The notes: generated by a model not told the origin, from the sequence alone. DNA of 32,109 nt from an uncultured Pseudomonas sp. (GCA_943912755.1 CALTWF010000070.1:1-32109), one strand, 5' to 3'; positions 6,701 to 14,397 are shown, counted from the first letter of the stretch. Program-made: numbers and translations.

Positions 6701-8281
6701 ATGGGGCTCACCCGTAGAGATCTGGTAACCCGCCTGGCCGCCATCGGTGGCTATTCGGCGGCATTGGGCGGCCTGTCCGCCCTCGGCCTGCCCGGCAATG
6801 CCCGGGCGGCAACTTTCGAACCCCTGAACCTGGCCAGCCGCACCGGCAACGGCAAGCGCGTGCTGATCGTCGGCGGCGGCATCAGCGGCCTGGTTTCGGC
6901 CTACGAGCTGCGCAAGGCCGGCTTCGAGGTCAAGCTGCTGGAGGCCCGCGAGCGCATCGGCGGGCGCGTCTGGACCCTGCGCAACGGCGACCGCGTCGAG
7001 CACAACGATGGCAGCCGGCAGACCGTGCAGTTCGACGATGGCCTGTTCTTCAATGCCGGCGCCGCGCGCCTGCCCAGCCACCACCTGACCATCCTCGGCT
7101 ACTGCCGCGAACTCGGCGTGCCCCTGGAAGTGCTGGTCAACAGCAGCCGCAATGCCCTGGCCCAGCCGGACCTGGCACAACCGCCGCTGCTGCTGCGCCA
7201 GGCGGTCAACGACACCCGCGGCCACCTCAGCGAACTGCTGGCGCGCAGCGTGCAGCGCAACAGCCTCGACCAGGAACTGAGCGGCGATGAGCGCAAGGCC
7301 CTGCTGGATTTCCTCAAGGTCTACGGCGACCTCAACGATGAGCGCCAGTACCGCGGCTCGGTACGCGCCGGCTACACCCGCTTCGCCGGCGCCGGCGACC
7401 AGACGCCGATCCAGCGCACGCCGGTGGAGCTGAAGCGCCTGCTGGACAGCAACCTGCTGTTGCCGCTGGTGTTCGACGAAATCCCGGAATTTTCCTCGAC
7501 CATGTTCCAGCCGGTCGGTGGCATGGACCAGATTCCCAAGGCCCTGTACCGCCAGGTCAAGGACGCGGTGCAGCTCAACGCCGAGGTGCAGTCGATCCAG
7601 ACCTCCGACAGTGGCAGCCGGGTGGTCTGGCGCGACCGCCTGAGCGGCCGCCAGCACACCGAGGACGCCGACTACGCGGTGGTCGCCCTGCCGCTGCCGC
7701 TGCTGCGCCGGCTCGACAGCAACTTCACCCCGGCCTTCAAGCAGGCCATGCAACTGGCCAAGCCGGACAAGGCCAACAAGGTGGCCTGGCAGTCGCCGCG
7801 TTTCTGGGAGACCGACTTCCAGATCTATGGCGGGCTGTCCTATATCAACCATGAGGCGCGCTTCCTCTGGTACCCGAGCGACCGCCTGAACAGCGCGCAA
7901 GGGGTGCTGGTGGCCACCTACAACACCAGCGAGGTCGCCGAGTCGTTCGCCGCCAAGCCATGGGATGCCCAGCTCGCCTCGTCGCGCAGCGCGGTGGAGT
8001 CGCTGCACCCCGGGCATTCGCACAAGCTTGGCCGTGGCGTGGTGATCAACTGGTCGAAGATCCCCTTCAGCGAAAGCCCGTGGATCGTCCACGACGAAGT
8101 GGCCCAGCCGGGCTACGACATCCTCAACCAGCCGCAAGGCCGCACCTGGCTGGCCAGCGATGCCCTGGCCCACGGAGGCGTCGGCATCTGGCAGAACAGC
8201 GCCGCCGAATCGGCACGGCGGGTGGTCGGCCTGATCGCCCAGCATGCCAGGCAACCCAACGCCGGCGTCGCCGCCGCCTGA
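6701..8281 (+). CDS. Tat-exported flavin amine oxidase (monoamine / L-amino acid oxidase family)
   Basis: This is an FAD enzyme of 526 residues that should oxidise an amine or amino acid to an imine with release of hydrogen peroxide. A twin-arginine signal (TRRDLVTRLAAIGG, residues 4-17, then a hydrophobic stretch and ARA near residue 36) predicts folded export to the periplasm. The dinucleotide fold is RVLIVGGGISGLVSAYEL (residues 53-70), followed by LLEARERIGGRVWTL. The C-terminal FAD motif contains WLASDALAHGGVGIWQNSA. The start at 6701 has GGAG upstream and begins just before the Tat motif; an in-frame ATG at 6545 would bury the signal and is rejected. It is 20 bases ahead of an exported RidA gene, which fits an enzyme that releases reactive imines. 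The substrate is unknown. Confidence 0.92.
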   Translation: MGLTRRDLVTRLAAIGGYSAALGGLSALGLPGNARAATFEPLNLASRTGNGKRVLIVGGGISGLVSAYELRKAGFEVKLLEARERIGGRVWTLRNGDRVEHNDGSRQTVQFDDGLFFNAGAARLPSHHLTILGYCRELGVPLEVLVNSSRNALAQPDLAQPPLLLRQAVNDTRGHLSELLARSVQRNSLDQELSGDERKALLDFLKVYGDLNDERQYRGSVRAGYTRFAGAGDQTPIQRTPVELKRLLDSNLLLPLVFDEIPEFSSTMFQPVGGMDQIPKALYRQVKDAVQLNAEVQSIQTSDSGSRVVWRDRLSGRQHTEDADYAVVALPLPLLRRLDSNFTPAFKQAMQLAKPDKANKVAWQSPRFWETDFQIYGGLSYINHEARFLWYPSDRLNSAQGVLVATYNTSEVAESFAAKPWDAQLASSRSAVESLHPGHSHKLGRGVVINWSKIPFSESPWIVHDEVAQPGYDILNQPQGRTWLASDALAHGGVGIWQNSAAESARRVVGLIAQHARQPNAGVAAA

Positions 8282-8301
8282 ACCACGACAAGGAAAGTCC
8301 C

Positions 8302-8802
8302 ATGAACAAAACCACCAGCCTCGCCCTCGGAGCCCTGATGAGCCTGACGCTGAACACCGCCCATGCCGAGAGCATCCAGCGCATCGACCCGCCGGGCTCC
8401 AACTTCCCCATCTCGCAGGTGATCAACGTGCCGGCGGCGGCCCGCCTGACCTTCATCAGCGGCACCCTGCCCGATGTCGCCGACGCCAAGGCGCCGAAAG
8501 GCAGCATCGCCGCCTACGGCAACACCGAAACCCAGACCCTCTCGGTACTGAACAAACTGCAGGCGATCCTCAAGGCCCAGGGCCTGGGGCTGGGCGATAT
8601 CGTCCAGTTGCGGGTGTTCCTGGTCGGTGACCCGGACAAGGGCGGCAACCTCGACTTCACCGGCCTGCAAGCGGCCTATACCAAGTTCTTCGCCACCGCC
8701 GAGCAGCCCAACAAGCCGACCCGCACCGCCTTGCAGGTGGTGGCCCTGCCACTGCCCGGCGCCCTGGTGGAAATCGAAGCGATCGCCGCCAAGGCCCCTT
8801 GA
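8302..8802 (+). CDS. Exported RidA-family (YjgF/UK114) enamine/imine deaminase
   Basis: This 166-residue protein has a Sec signal peptide (MNKTTSLALGALMSLTLNTA, cleavage after AHA near residue 22) joined to a Rid domain. Family marks are the FISGTLPDV strand near residue 51, the LQAILKAQGLGLGDIVQLRV segment, and the C-terminal KPTRTALQVVALPLPGALVE. In the last, Arg141 corresponds to the arginine that binds the substrate carboxylate in RidA. RidA proteins hydrolyse reactive imines or enamines to ketones, usually in the cytoplasm. Export together with the Tat-exported amine oxidase suggests that it processes the oxidase product in the periplasm. The ribosome site is AAGGAAAG, and the gene lies between the oxidase and the receptor in one operon. 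Confidence 0.9.
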   Translation: MNKTTSLALGALMSLTLNTAHAESIQRIDPPGSNFPISQVINVPAAARLTFISGTLPDVADAKAPKGSIAAYGNTETQTLSVLNKLQAILKAQGLGLGDIVQLRVFLVGDPDKGGNLDFTGLQAAYTKFFATAEQPNKPTRTALQVVALPLPGALVEIEAIAAKAP

Positions 8803-8842
8803 GCCCGCCGCCCGGCCTAAAAAACACAACAGGAAACACGCC

Positions 8843-11290
8843 TTGAATACTGCCCGCTCCTCTTACTGGCCGGCGGCGACCGCGCGCACCCCGCTGTTGG
8901 GTGCCGCCCTGCTCGCCAGCCTCGCTTCGCCACTGCTGCAAGCCGAAGAAAAAGCCGACGGCGCCAGCGGCTCGCGCCTGGAAACCGTGATCGTCACCGG
9001 TAGCCGCGGCAGCGAAAAACGCACCGTGACCACCAGCCCGGCGCCCATCGACGTGATCAGCGCCAAGCAACTCCAGGACACCGGCAAACCCGGCCTGATG
9101 GAGGCGCTCAGCGCCACCGTGGCCTCCTTCACCCTGCCGGAAAAAACCGGCTGGGACGCCAGCGGCATGGCCCGCGCACCGACCCTGCGCGGGCTCAATG
9201 CGGCGCAGGTGCTGGTGCTGGTCAACGGCAAGCGCCGGCATACCAGCGCCACCCTCAATATCAGCGGAATCAACGCCGGCGCCGCCCCGGCCGACCTCGA
9301 CCTGATCCCGATCAGCGCCATCGACCATGTCGAGGTGCTGCGCGACGGCGCCGCGGCGCAGTACGGCTCCGATGCGATTGCCGGGGTGATCAACGTGATC
9401 CTCAAGGCCGATACCAGCGGCACAGCGGTGACCAACGCCGGCCAGGGCTACGACGGCAAGAAGCAGACGGTGCAGCAAAGCCTGAACAAGGGCTTCGAAC
9501 TCGGCCAGGATGGCGTGCTGCAACTGGCCCTGGATGCGCGCAGCCAGAACGACGACAACAAGGCCAGCGCCAACGGCTACAGCGAGGCGGAAGCCCATGA
9601 AAAGGCCGGCAAGGTCACCTACGGCGGCTACGGCACGCCGAAGATCAACCTGCTGACCCTCGGCTACAACGCCGAGCTGCCGGTCAACGACGACCTCAGC
9701 CTGTACTCCTTCAGCACCTGGTCCTACCGCAAGGCCGAGCAAGGGCAGAACTTCCGCCTGCCGACCATCGTCAACACCATCACCACCGGCCCCAACGGGC
9801 GGCCGTCGGGCTACACGCCGACCTGGTACATCGAGGAACACGACTTCCAGGCGGCCTTGGGCGCCAAGGGCCTGGTCGGCGCATGGGACTGGGACCTGTC
9901 CAGCACCTACGGGCGCAACGACGCCGAACAGGGCACCTGGAACAACCAGAACCCGTCCCTCGGCGAGGCGACGCCGAACCACTTCAAGTCCGGCACCTGG
10001 ATCTCCACGCAACTGACCAGCAACCTCGACCTGCACCGCGGCTTCGACATCGGCCTGAGCAAGCCGCTGGACCTGTCCTGGGGCCTGGAACAGCGCCGCG
10101 ACGGCTATGAAGTGGAGGAAGGCGACTGGGCCAGCTGGGCCGATGGCGGTTATTGCCGGGCACCGGGGCAATGCGCCTCGTCAGGCGCCCAGGTCACCAA
10201 CGGCATCTCCCCGGAGCAGACCGACAAGACCCACCGCAACAGCGTCGCCGGCTATATCGACGTCGGCTTCAACCCGCTGCCGCAGTGGTACCTCGGCACC
10301 GCCCTGCGCTACGAGCACTACGACCAGGGCATCGGCGCCACCCGCAGCGGCAAGCTCAGCACCCGCTACGAGTTCACCCCGCAACTGGCGGTACGGGCCA
10401 CGGTGAGCAACGGTTTCCGCGCGCCATCCCTGGCCAACAGCCTGTTCAGCGCGCGCTCCACCACCTATGGCGTGGTCGATGGTGTCTACCAGTCGATCAA
10501 CTACGGCGTGCTGCCGGTGGATTCGGCGGCGGCCAAGGCCCTCGGTGCCGAGGCGCTGAAGCCGGAGAAATCCAGCAACTACAGCCTCGGCCTGACCTTC
10601 CAGCCCAGCGAGCGGCTGTCGTTCACCGCCGATGCCTACGTGATCAACGTGCGCGACCGCATCACCCTGACCGGCACCCTGCTCGGCCCGGAAGTGACCC
10701 AGACCCTGATCGCCAACGGCATCGACTCCACCTCCGGCGGCCAGTACTTCACCAACGGCGCCGACACCCGGACCAAGGGCGTCGACCTGGTGGGCAACTA
10801 CGACCAGGACCTGGGCGCGCTGGGCAGCGTGAAGTGGACGGCGGCGTGGAACTGGAACCACACCGAGATCCTCGACTACAAGCAAAGCGTCGACATCCTT
10901 GGCAAGGACTACGAGCTGATGAACCGCCAGGCGCGCAACTTCATCACCGGTGTACAGCCCAAGACCAAGCTGCTGCTCGGCAGCAGCTGGAAGCTCGACG
11001 ACTACACCCTGACCCTCGGCCTGACCCGCTATGGCGCCTACCGCGAAGTCAACGACGCCAATGACCGCTCGCTGGACCGGGTGTACAAGGCGCGCTGGAT
11101 CACCGACCTGGACGTGGGCTACCAGTTGACCAAGGACCTCAACCTGGCGATCGGCGCGAAGAACCTGTTCGATGTCTATCCCGAGCGGCAGAACCCGAGC
11201 AGCAAGACCATGACCAAGGGCTATGGCGCGTACTCGCCGTATGGCTTTACCGGGGGGTATTACTACACGCGGTTGACCTATGAATTTTGA
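8843..11290 (+). CDS. TonB-dependent receptor without signalling domain, substrate unknown
   Basis: This 815-residue outer-membrane receptor starts at TTG. AGGAAA lies upstream of it, and the signal peptide begins at once (residues 1-34, with PLLGAALLASLASPLLQA). The nearest in-frame ATG at 8627 lies inside the RidA gene. The TonB box ETVIVTG follows the signal. The plug contains LRGLNAAQVLVLVNGKRRHT and VEVLRDGAAAQYGSDAIAGV. The barrel ends with the terminal aromatic residue Phe (LTYEF). There is no STN domain, so it is not expected to signal to a sigma factor. This receptor type is often found in non-siderophore clusters. Placed 40 bases after ridA, it probably imports the compound used by the oxidase and monooxygenases. 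An iron-chelate role is still possible. Confidence 0.9.
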   Translation: MNTARSSYWPAATARTPLLGAALLASLASPLLQAEEKADGASGSRLETVIVTGSRGSEKRTVTTSPAPIDVISAKQLQDTGKPGLMEALSATVASFTLPEKTGWDASGMARAPTLRGLNAAQVLVLVNGKRRHTSATLNISGINAGAAPADLDLIPISAIDHVEVLRDGAAAQYGSDAIAGVINVILKADTSGTAVTNAGQGYDGKKQTVQQSLNKGFELGQDGVLQLALDARSQNDDNKASANGYSEAEAHEKAGKVTYGGYGTPKINLLTLGYNAELPVNDDLSLYSFSTWSYRKAEQGQNFRLPTIVNTITTGPNGRPSGYTPTWYIEEHDFQAALGAKGLVGAWDWDLSSTYGRNDAEQGTWNNQNPSLGEATPNHFKSGTWISTQLTSNLDLHRGFDIGLSKPLDLSWGLEQRRDGYEVEEGDWASWADGGYCRAPGQCASSGAQVTNGISPEQTDKTHRNSVAGYIDVGFNPLPQWYLGTALRYEHYDQGIGATRSGKLSTRYEFTPQLAVRATVSNGFRAPSLANSLFSARSTTYGVVDGVYQSINYGVLPVDSAAAKALGAEALKPEKSSNYSLGLTFQPSERLSFTADAYVINVRDRITLTGTLLGPEVTQTLIANGIDSTSGGQYFTNGADTRTKGVDLVGNYDQDLGALGSVKWTAAWNWNHTEILDYKQSVDILGKDYELMNRQARNFITGVQPKTKLLLGSSWKLDDYTLTLGLTRYGAYREVNDANDRSLDRVYKARWITDLDVGYQLTKDLNLAIGAKNLFDVYPERQNPSSKTMTKGYGAYSPYGFTGGYYYTRLTYEF

Positions 11291-11295
11291 TTGAT

Positions 11296-11402
11296 CTTCC
11301 GGGCCTCATCGCTGCGGTGCGGCGGTCCGACAAGCCAGCTCCCACAGATACTGCATGCACCAATCCTGTGGGAGCTGGCTTGCCAGCGATGAGGCCCGGA
11401 AG
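11296..11402. repeat. REP pair (BIME-like inverted repeat) after the receptor gene
   Basis: Two head-to-head REP units form nested inverted repeats. The outer arms 11296-11313 and 11385-11402 pair CTTCCGGGCCTCATCGCT with its complement. The inner arms 11331-11347 and 11366-11382 pair CAAGCCAGCTCCCACAG with its complement. It lies six bases after the receptor stop, where it may stabilise the upstream mRNA or stop transcription. Confidence 0.85.
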
Positions 11403-11420
11403 AAGAACAGAATAGCCAAG

Positions 11421-11480
11421 CAAAAAATTCAATTTATTGATATCAATCAATTTTAAAATGCATAAATTACATAATTAGCA
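11421..11480 (+). promoter_or_regulatory. AT-rich promoter region of the monooxygenase pair, with a palindrome
   Basis: This 60-base AT-rich island separates the REP pair from the leader. It contains the perfect 12-base palindrome ATTGATATCAAT at 11436-11447 and a TAAAAT at 11454-11459 that could be a -10 element. The contrast with the surrounding GC-rich DNA, and the start of a leader just after it, mark it as the promoter and regulator-binding region. A LysR protein such as the one at 5557 is a possible ligand. Confidence 0.5.
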
Positions 11481-11523
11481 TAGAAGAAAATGTGCTTTCA
11501 CAGCACCCGCTGCTACAGCTTAA

Positions 11524-11616
11524 GGTCTGATCCACAGACCGACCCCTTTCCTGGCGGAGGCCGTTATCGACGACTGAAGCCGGGACTCCTTCCCGCGCTT
11601 CGTCCCTCTTCTCCTC
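11524..11616 (+). promoter_or_regulatory. Structured 5' leader related to the one before the amine oxidase
   Basis: A perfect 6-base-pair stem (GGTCTG 11524-11529 with CAGACC 11535-11540) runs into ACCGACCCC, three variable bases, CCTGGCGGAGGC at 11538-11561. TCCCGC at 11591-11596 and TTCTCCTC at 11609-11616 follow, immediately before the ribosome site AGGAG. The first block matches the 6556-6579 block at 20 of 24 positions, and the later blocks keep their order. CTCC can pair with either GGAG of the first block or GGAG of the ribosome site. No named riboswitch class was recognised. Confidence 0.45.
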
Positions 11617-11627
11617 AGGAGCGAAGC

Positions 11628-12962
11628 ATGAGCAAACGACAGATCAAACTCGGCGCGATGATCCACGGTGTCGGCCACGGCTGGGGCGAGTGGCGCCATG
11701 CCGATGCGCTGGCCGATGCCAGCGTCAACTTCGGTTTCTACAAGCAACAGGCACAGTTGGCCGAGGCGGCGAAGTTCGATTTCGCCTTTATCGCCGACAG
11801 CCTGCATATCCACGCCAAGTCCAGCCCGCACTACCTCAACCGCTTCGAGCCGCTGACCATCCTCTCGGCACTGGCCGCGGTGACCGAGCATATCGGCCTG
11901 GTGGCGACCATCACCGTCAGCTACACCGAACCCTTCCAGGTCGCCCGCCAGTTGGCCTCGCTGGACCATATCAGCGGCGGCCGCGCCGGCTGGAACGTGG
12001 TCACCTCGTGGCTGTCCGGCACCGCCGACAACTTCGGCAAGGCCGAGCATCCGCCCCATGCCGAGCGCTACCGCATCGCCAGGGAACATGTGCAGGTGGT
12101 CCAGGGCCTGTGGGATTCCTGGGAAGACGATGCCTTTACCCGCGACAAGCAGAGCGGCGAGTTCTTCGACCCGGACAAGCTCCACGCCCTCGATCACCAG
12201 GGCGAATTCTTCAAGGTCAAGGGCCCGCTCAACATCGCCCGCTCGCGCCAGGGCCAACCGCTGATCTTCCAGGCCGGCACCTCCGAGGACGGGCGCAATT
12301 TCGCCGCGCGCCAGGCCGATGCGATATTCGTCAGCCCGGAGGGTTTCAGCGACGCCCGGGCCTATTACCAGGACCTCAAGCAACGGGCGCGCAACTTCGG
12401 GCGCAACCCGGACCAACTGTTCATCCTGCCGGGCATCCGCCCCATCGTCGGCATCGATGCCGAGGACGCCGAGCGCCGTTACCAGCAGGCGGCCGAGCTG
12501 GTCAGCATCGACGACGCGCTGGTCGCCCTCGGCCGGCCGTTCAACGACTACGACTTCAGCGGCCATGACCCCGACGCGCCCTTCCCCGACCTCGGCGATC
12601 TCGGCAGCCAGAGCCACAAGGGTTCGTCCGACCAGCTCAAGCGCATCGCCCGCGAGGAAGGCCTGACCCTGCGCCAGGTCGCCCTGCGCTTCTCGGCGCC
12701 GAAGCGCGATTTCGTCGGCACGGCCGAGGAAGTCGCCAATGCCGTGCAGGACTGGTTCGAACACGAGGCGGCGGACGGTTTCATCATCAATTCGCTGCTG
12801 CCGGACGGCCTGCAACGTTTCACCGAACTGGTGGTTCCGCTCCTTCAGCAACGTGGCCTGCTGCGCCACGACTATGAAGGCCAGACCCTGCGCGACAACT
12901 TCGGCCTGGCCGTGCCGGGCAACCGCCACACCTTGCGCCGCACCCAGGAAGCGGTCGCCTGA
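11628..12962 (+). CDS. Luciferase-like FMN-dependent monooxygenase, NtaA/SnaA/DszA family
   Basis: This 444-residue flavin-dependent oxygenase belongs to the bacterial luciferase superfamily. The N-terminus (KLGAMIHGVGHGWGEWRH), the FAFIADSLHIH segment near residue 48, ISGGRAGWNVVTSW near residue 115 and PLIFQAGTSEDGRNFAARQA near residue 210 are typical of the NtaA/SnaA/DszA branch. That branch acts on nitrilotriacetate, dibenzothiophene sulfone, dimethyl sulfide and similar C-N or C-S compounds using FMNH2 and oxygen. ATG 11628 has AGGAG upstream; an in-frame ATG at 11490 would add 46 residues of unlikely composition through the leader. It forms a two-gene unit with the next monooxygenase. 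No flavin reductase gene is seen, so reduced FMN must come from elsewhere. Confidence 0.92.
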   Translation: MSKRQIKLGAMIHGVGHGWGEWRHADALADASVNFGFYKQQAQLAEAAKFDFAFIADSLHIHAKSSPHYLNRFEPLTILSALAAVTEHIGLVATITVSYTEPFQVARQLASLDHISGGRAGWNVVTSWLSGTADNFGKAEHPPHAERYRIAREHVQVVQGLWDSWEDDAFTRDKQSGEFFDPDKLHALDHQGEFFKVKGPLNIARSRQGQPLIFQAGTSEDGRNFAARQADAIFVSPEGFSDARAYYQDLKQRARNFGRNPDQLFILPGIRPIVGIDAEDAERRYQQAAELVSIDDALVALGRPFNDYDFSGHDPDAPFPDLGDLGSQSHKGSSDQLKRIAREEGLTLRQVALRFSAPKRDFVGTAEEVANAVQDWFEHEAADGFIINSLLPDGLQRFTELVVPLLQQRGLLRHDYEGQTLRDNFGLAVPGNRHTLRRTQEAVA

Positions 12963-12993
12963 ACCGCCCCCACTCACTCAAGGAAGCTGTTTC

Positions 12994-14097
12994 ATGACCC
13001 TAGAATTCATCGGCCTGATCGGCCCCCAGGAAGCCAGCGAATCCCAGGCCCCGCGCGGTCCTGGCGTTGACCTGGAATTCATCAAGGCCTTCGCCCAGGC
13101 CCAGGAATACGGCGGTTTCGACAAGGCGCTGCTGGCGGTCAATACCAGCGCCGCCGACTCGCTGATCATCGCCAGCCATGTCGCCGCCTACACCGAGAAA
13201 CTCGGCCTGCTGGTGGCCCACCGTCCGGGCTTCCAGGCCCCGACCTTCGCCGCCCGCCAGTTCGCCACCCTCGACCAGCTCAGCCGTGGCCGCGCTTCGA
13301 TCAACGTGATCACTGGCGGCGACAGCGGCGACCTGCAGCGCGACGGCGACTTCATCGACAAGGACGCGCGCTACGCCCGTACCGATGAATACCTGGAAGT
13401 GGCCAAGCAGGTCTGGAGCGCGACCCAGCCCTTCAGCCACGACGGCGCGCACTACCGCGTGCAAGACAACCTGACCCTGGTCAAGCCGCTGCAGAAGCCG
13501 CATATCCCGATCTACTTCTCCGGCGCCTCGGATGCCGCCGTGGAAGTGGCGGCCAGGCATGCCGATGTCTACATGATGTGGGGCGAGCCGCTGGAGCAGG
13601 TGCGCGAGCGCATCGCCAAGGTGCGCCGGGCGGCGGCCAAGTATGGGCGGGAAAAGCACATTCGCTTCAGCCTGTCGCTGCGGCCGATCCTGGGTGCTAC
13701 CGAAGACGAGGCCTGGGCCCGGGCCGAGCGGATCCTGGCCGACGCCAAGGTGCTGCACGAGCAGCGTGCCGGCAAGCGCCGCGAGCTCAACGTGGGCAAA
13801 AACAACGTCGGCTCCTCGCGCCTGGTGGAACTGGCCAGCCAGAAGGTGGTGCACGACAAGCGCCTGTGGACGGCGATTGCCGCGCTGACCGGCGCGGCGG
13901 GCAACTCCACCTCGCTGGTGGGCACCGCCGACCAGGTCGCCGAGGCGGCGCTGGAGTACTACAACCTTGGCGTGACTACCTTCCTGTTCCGTGGTTTCGA
14001 TCAGCTTCGTGATGCGGTGGAGTACGGGCAGGAACTGTTGCCGCGGATCCGCAATCTGGTGGCGCAGCAGGCGCAGGGGAAGCGGGCGAACGGTTGA
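12994..14097 (+). CDS. Luciferase-like FMN-dependent monooxygenase, SsuD-like
   Basis: This 367-residue TIM-barrel flavin monooxygenase is closest in pattern to alkanesulfonate monooxygenases. Typical segments are LEFIGLIGPQEASES at the start, KLGLLVAHRPGFQAPTFAAR, LDQLSRGRASINVITGGDSG, KPHIPIYFSGASDAAVEVAA, and near the end AALEYYNLGVTTFLFRGFD. It starts 31 bases after the first monooxygenase stop behind AAGGAAG, so the two are co-transcribed. SsuD-type enzymes release sulfite from sulfonates using FMNH2; the true substrate here cannot be read from sequence. Pairing of an NtaA-type and an SsuD-type enzyme suggests successive oxidations of one compound. Confidence 0.92.
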   Translation: MTLEFIGLIGPQEASESQAPRGPGVDLEFIKAFAQAQEYGGFDKALLAVNTSAADSLIIASHVAAYTEKLGLLVAHRPGFQAPTFAARQFATLDQLSRGRASINVITGGDSGDLQRDGDFIDKDARYARTDEYLEVAKQVWSATQPFSHDGAHYRVQDNLTLVKPLQKPHIPIYFSGASDAAVEVAARHADVYMMWGEPLEQVRERIAKVRRAAAKYGREKHIRFSLSLRPILGATEDEAWARAERILADAKVLHEQRAGKRRELNVGKNNVGSSRLVELASQKVVHDKRLWTAIAALTGAAGNSTSLVGTADQVAEAALEYYNLGVTTFLFRGFDQLRDAVEYGQELLPRIRNLVAQQAQGKRANG

Positions 14098-14108
14098 CTG
14101 TCGGTCTG

Positions 14109-14200
14109 TCGCGGACCTTGTGGGAGCGGGTTCACCCGCGATGACGTCGGTGAATCCACTGCCGTCATCGCGGGTGAACCCGCTCCCACAAGGTCCGCGA
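14109..14200. repeat. Perfect 37-base inverted repeat built from two REP units
   Basis: Arm 14109-14145 is the exact reverse complement of arm 14164-14200, with an 18-base loop. Each arm carries a REP variant with the cores CTTGTGGGAGCG and GGTTCACCCGCG, which differs from the CTGGCTTGCCAGC form at the other sites. It begins 12 bases after the monooxygenase stop and could act as a transcript end or a REP transposition target. Confidence 0.9.
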
Positions 14201-14210
14201 AGACCAGACG

Positions 14211-14242
14211 AAAAAAAACCGCCAGTAACCCTACTGGCGGTT
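14211..14242 (-). terminator. Intrinsic terminator reading on the minus strand, with no gene upstream of it
   Basis: The stem ACCGCCAGTA / TACTGGCGGT (14218-14242) is followed, on the minus strand, by an unbroken run of T residues (the A run at 14211-14218). It therefore ends a leftward transcript. The region to its right up to the sigma gene at 14454 holds no minus-strand gene I can support, so it may end a small RNA or be a remnant. On the plus strand it lacks a T tract. Confidence 0.75.
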
Positions 14243-14371
14243 CAAACGTAGCGCAGATATGAAGATATTGCCGTCGCACCCAAAGGGACCTACCAGAGGG
14301 GGCAGGTTCAGTATCCACGCCCAGCCCCCGCCCTGCTTGTTCGTCCGTGCCAGGCGCTTGCACCTCGTTGC

Positions 14372-14397
14372 CACCGTGCCGATTGTGCGGCACGGTG
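14372..14397. repeat. Perfect 10-base-pair inverted repeat upstream of the second sigma factor
   Basis: CACCGTGCCG (14372-14381) and CGGCACGGTG (14388-14397) are separated by a 6-base loop. There is no T tract on either side, so it is not a clear terminator. It could be an operator or the 5' stem of a leftward small RNA. The stretch between 14243 and 14371 holds no supported gene. Confidence 0.6.

Noticed and set aside
6554..8254. 566-residue minus-strand frame opposite the amine oxidase
   Set aside because: It is an antisense shadow; the oxidase on the plus strand has a Tat signal and FAD motifs.
14001..14393. 130-residue minus-strand frame across the REP repeat and terminator
   Set aside because: It begins at GTG without a ribosome site and reads through the inverted repeat and the terminator stem, so it is not a plausible gene.
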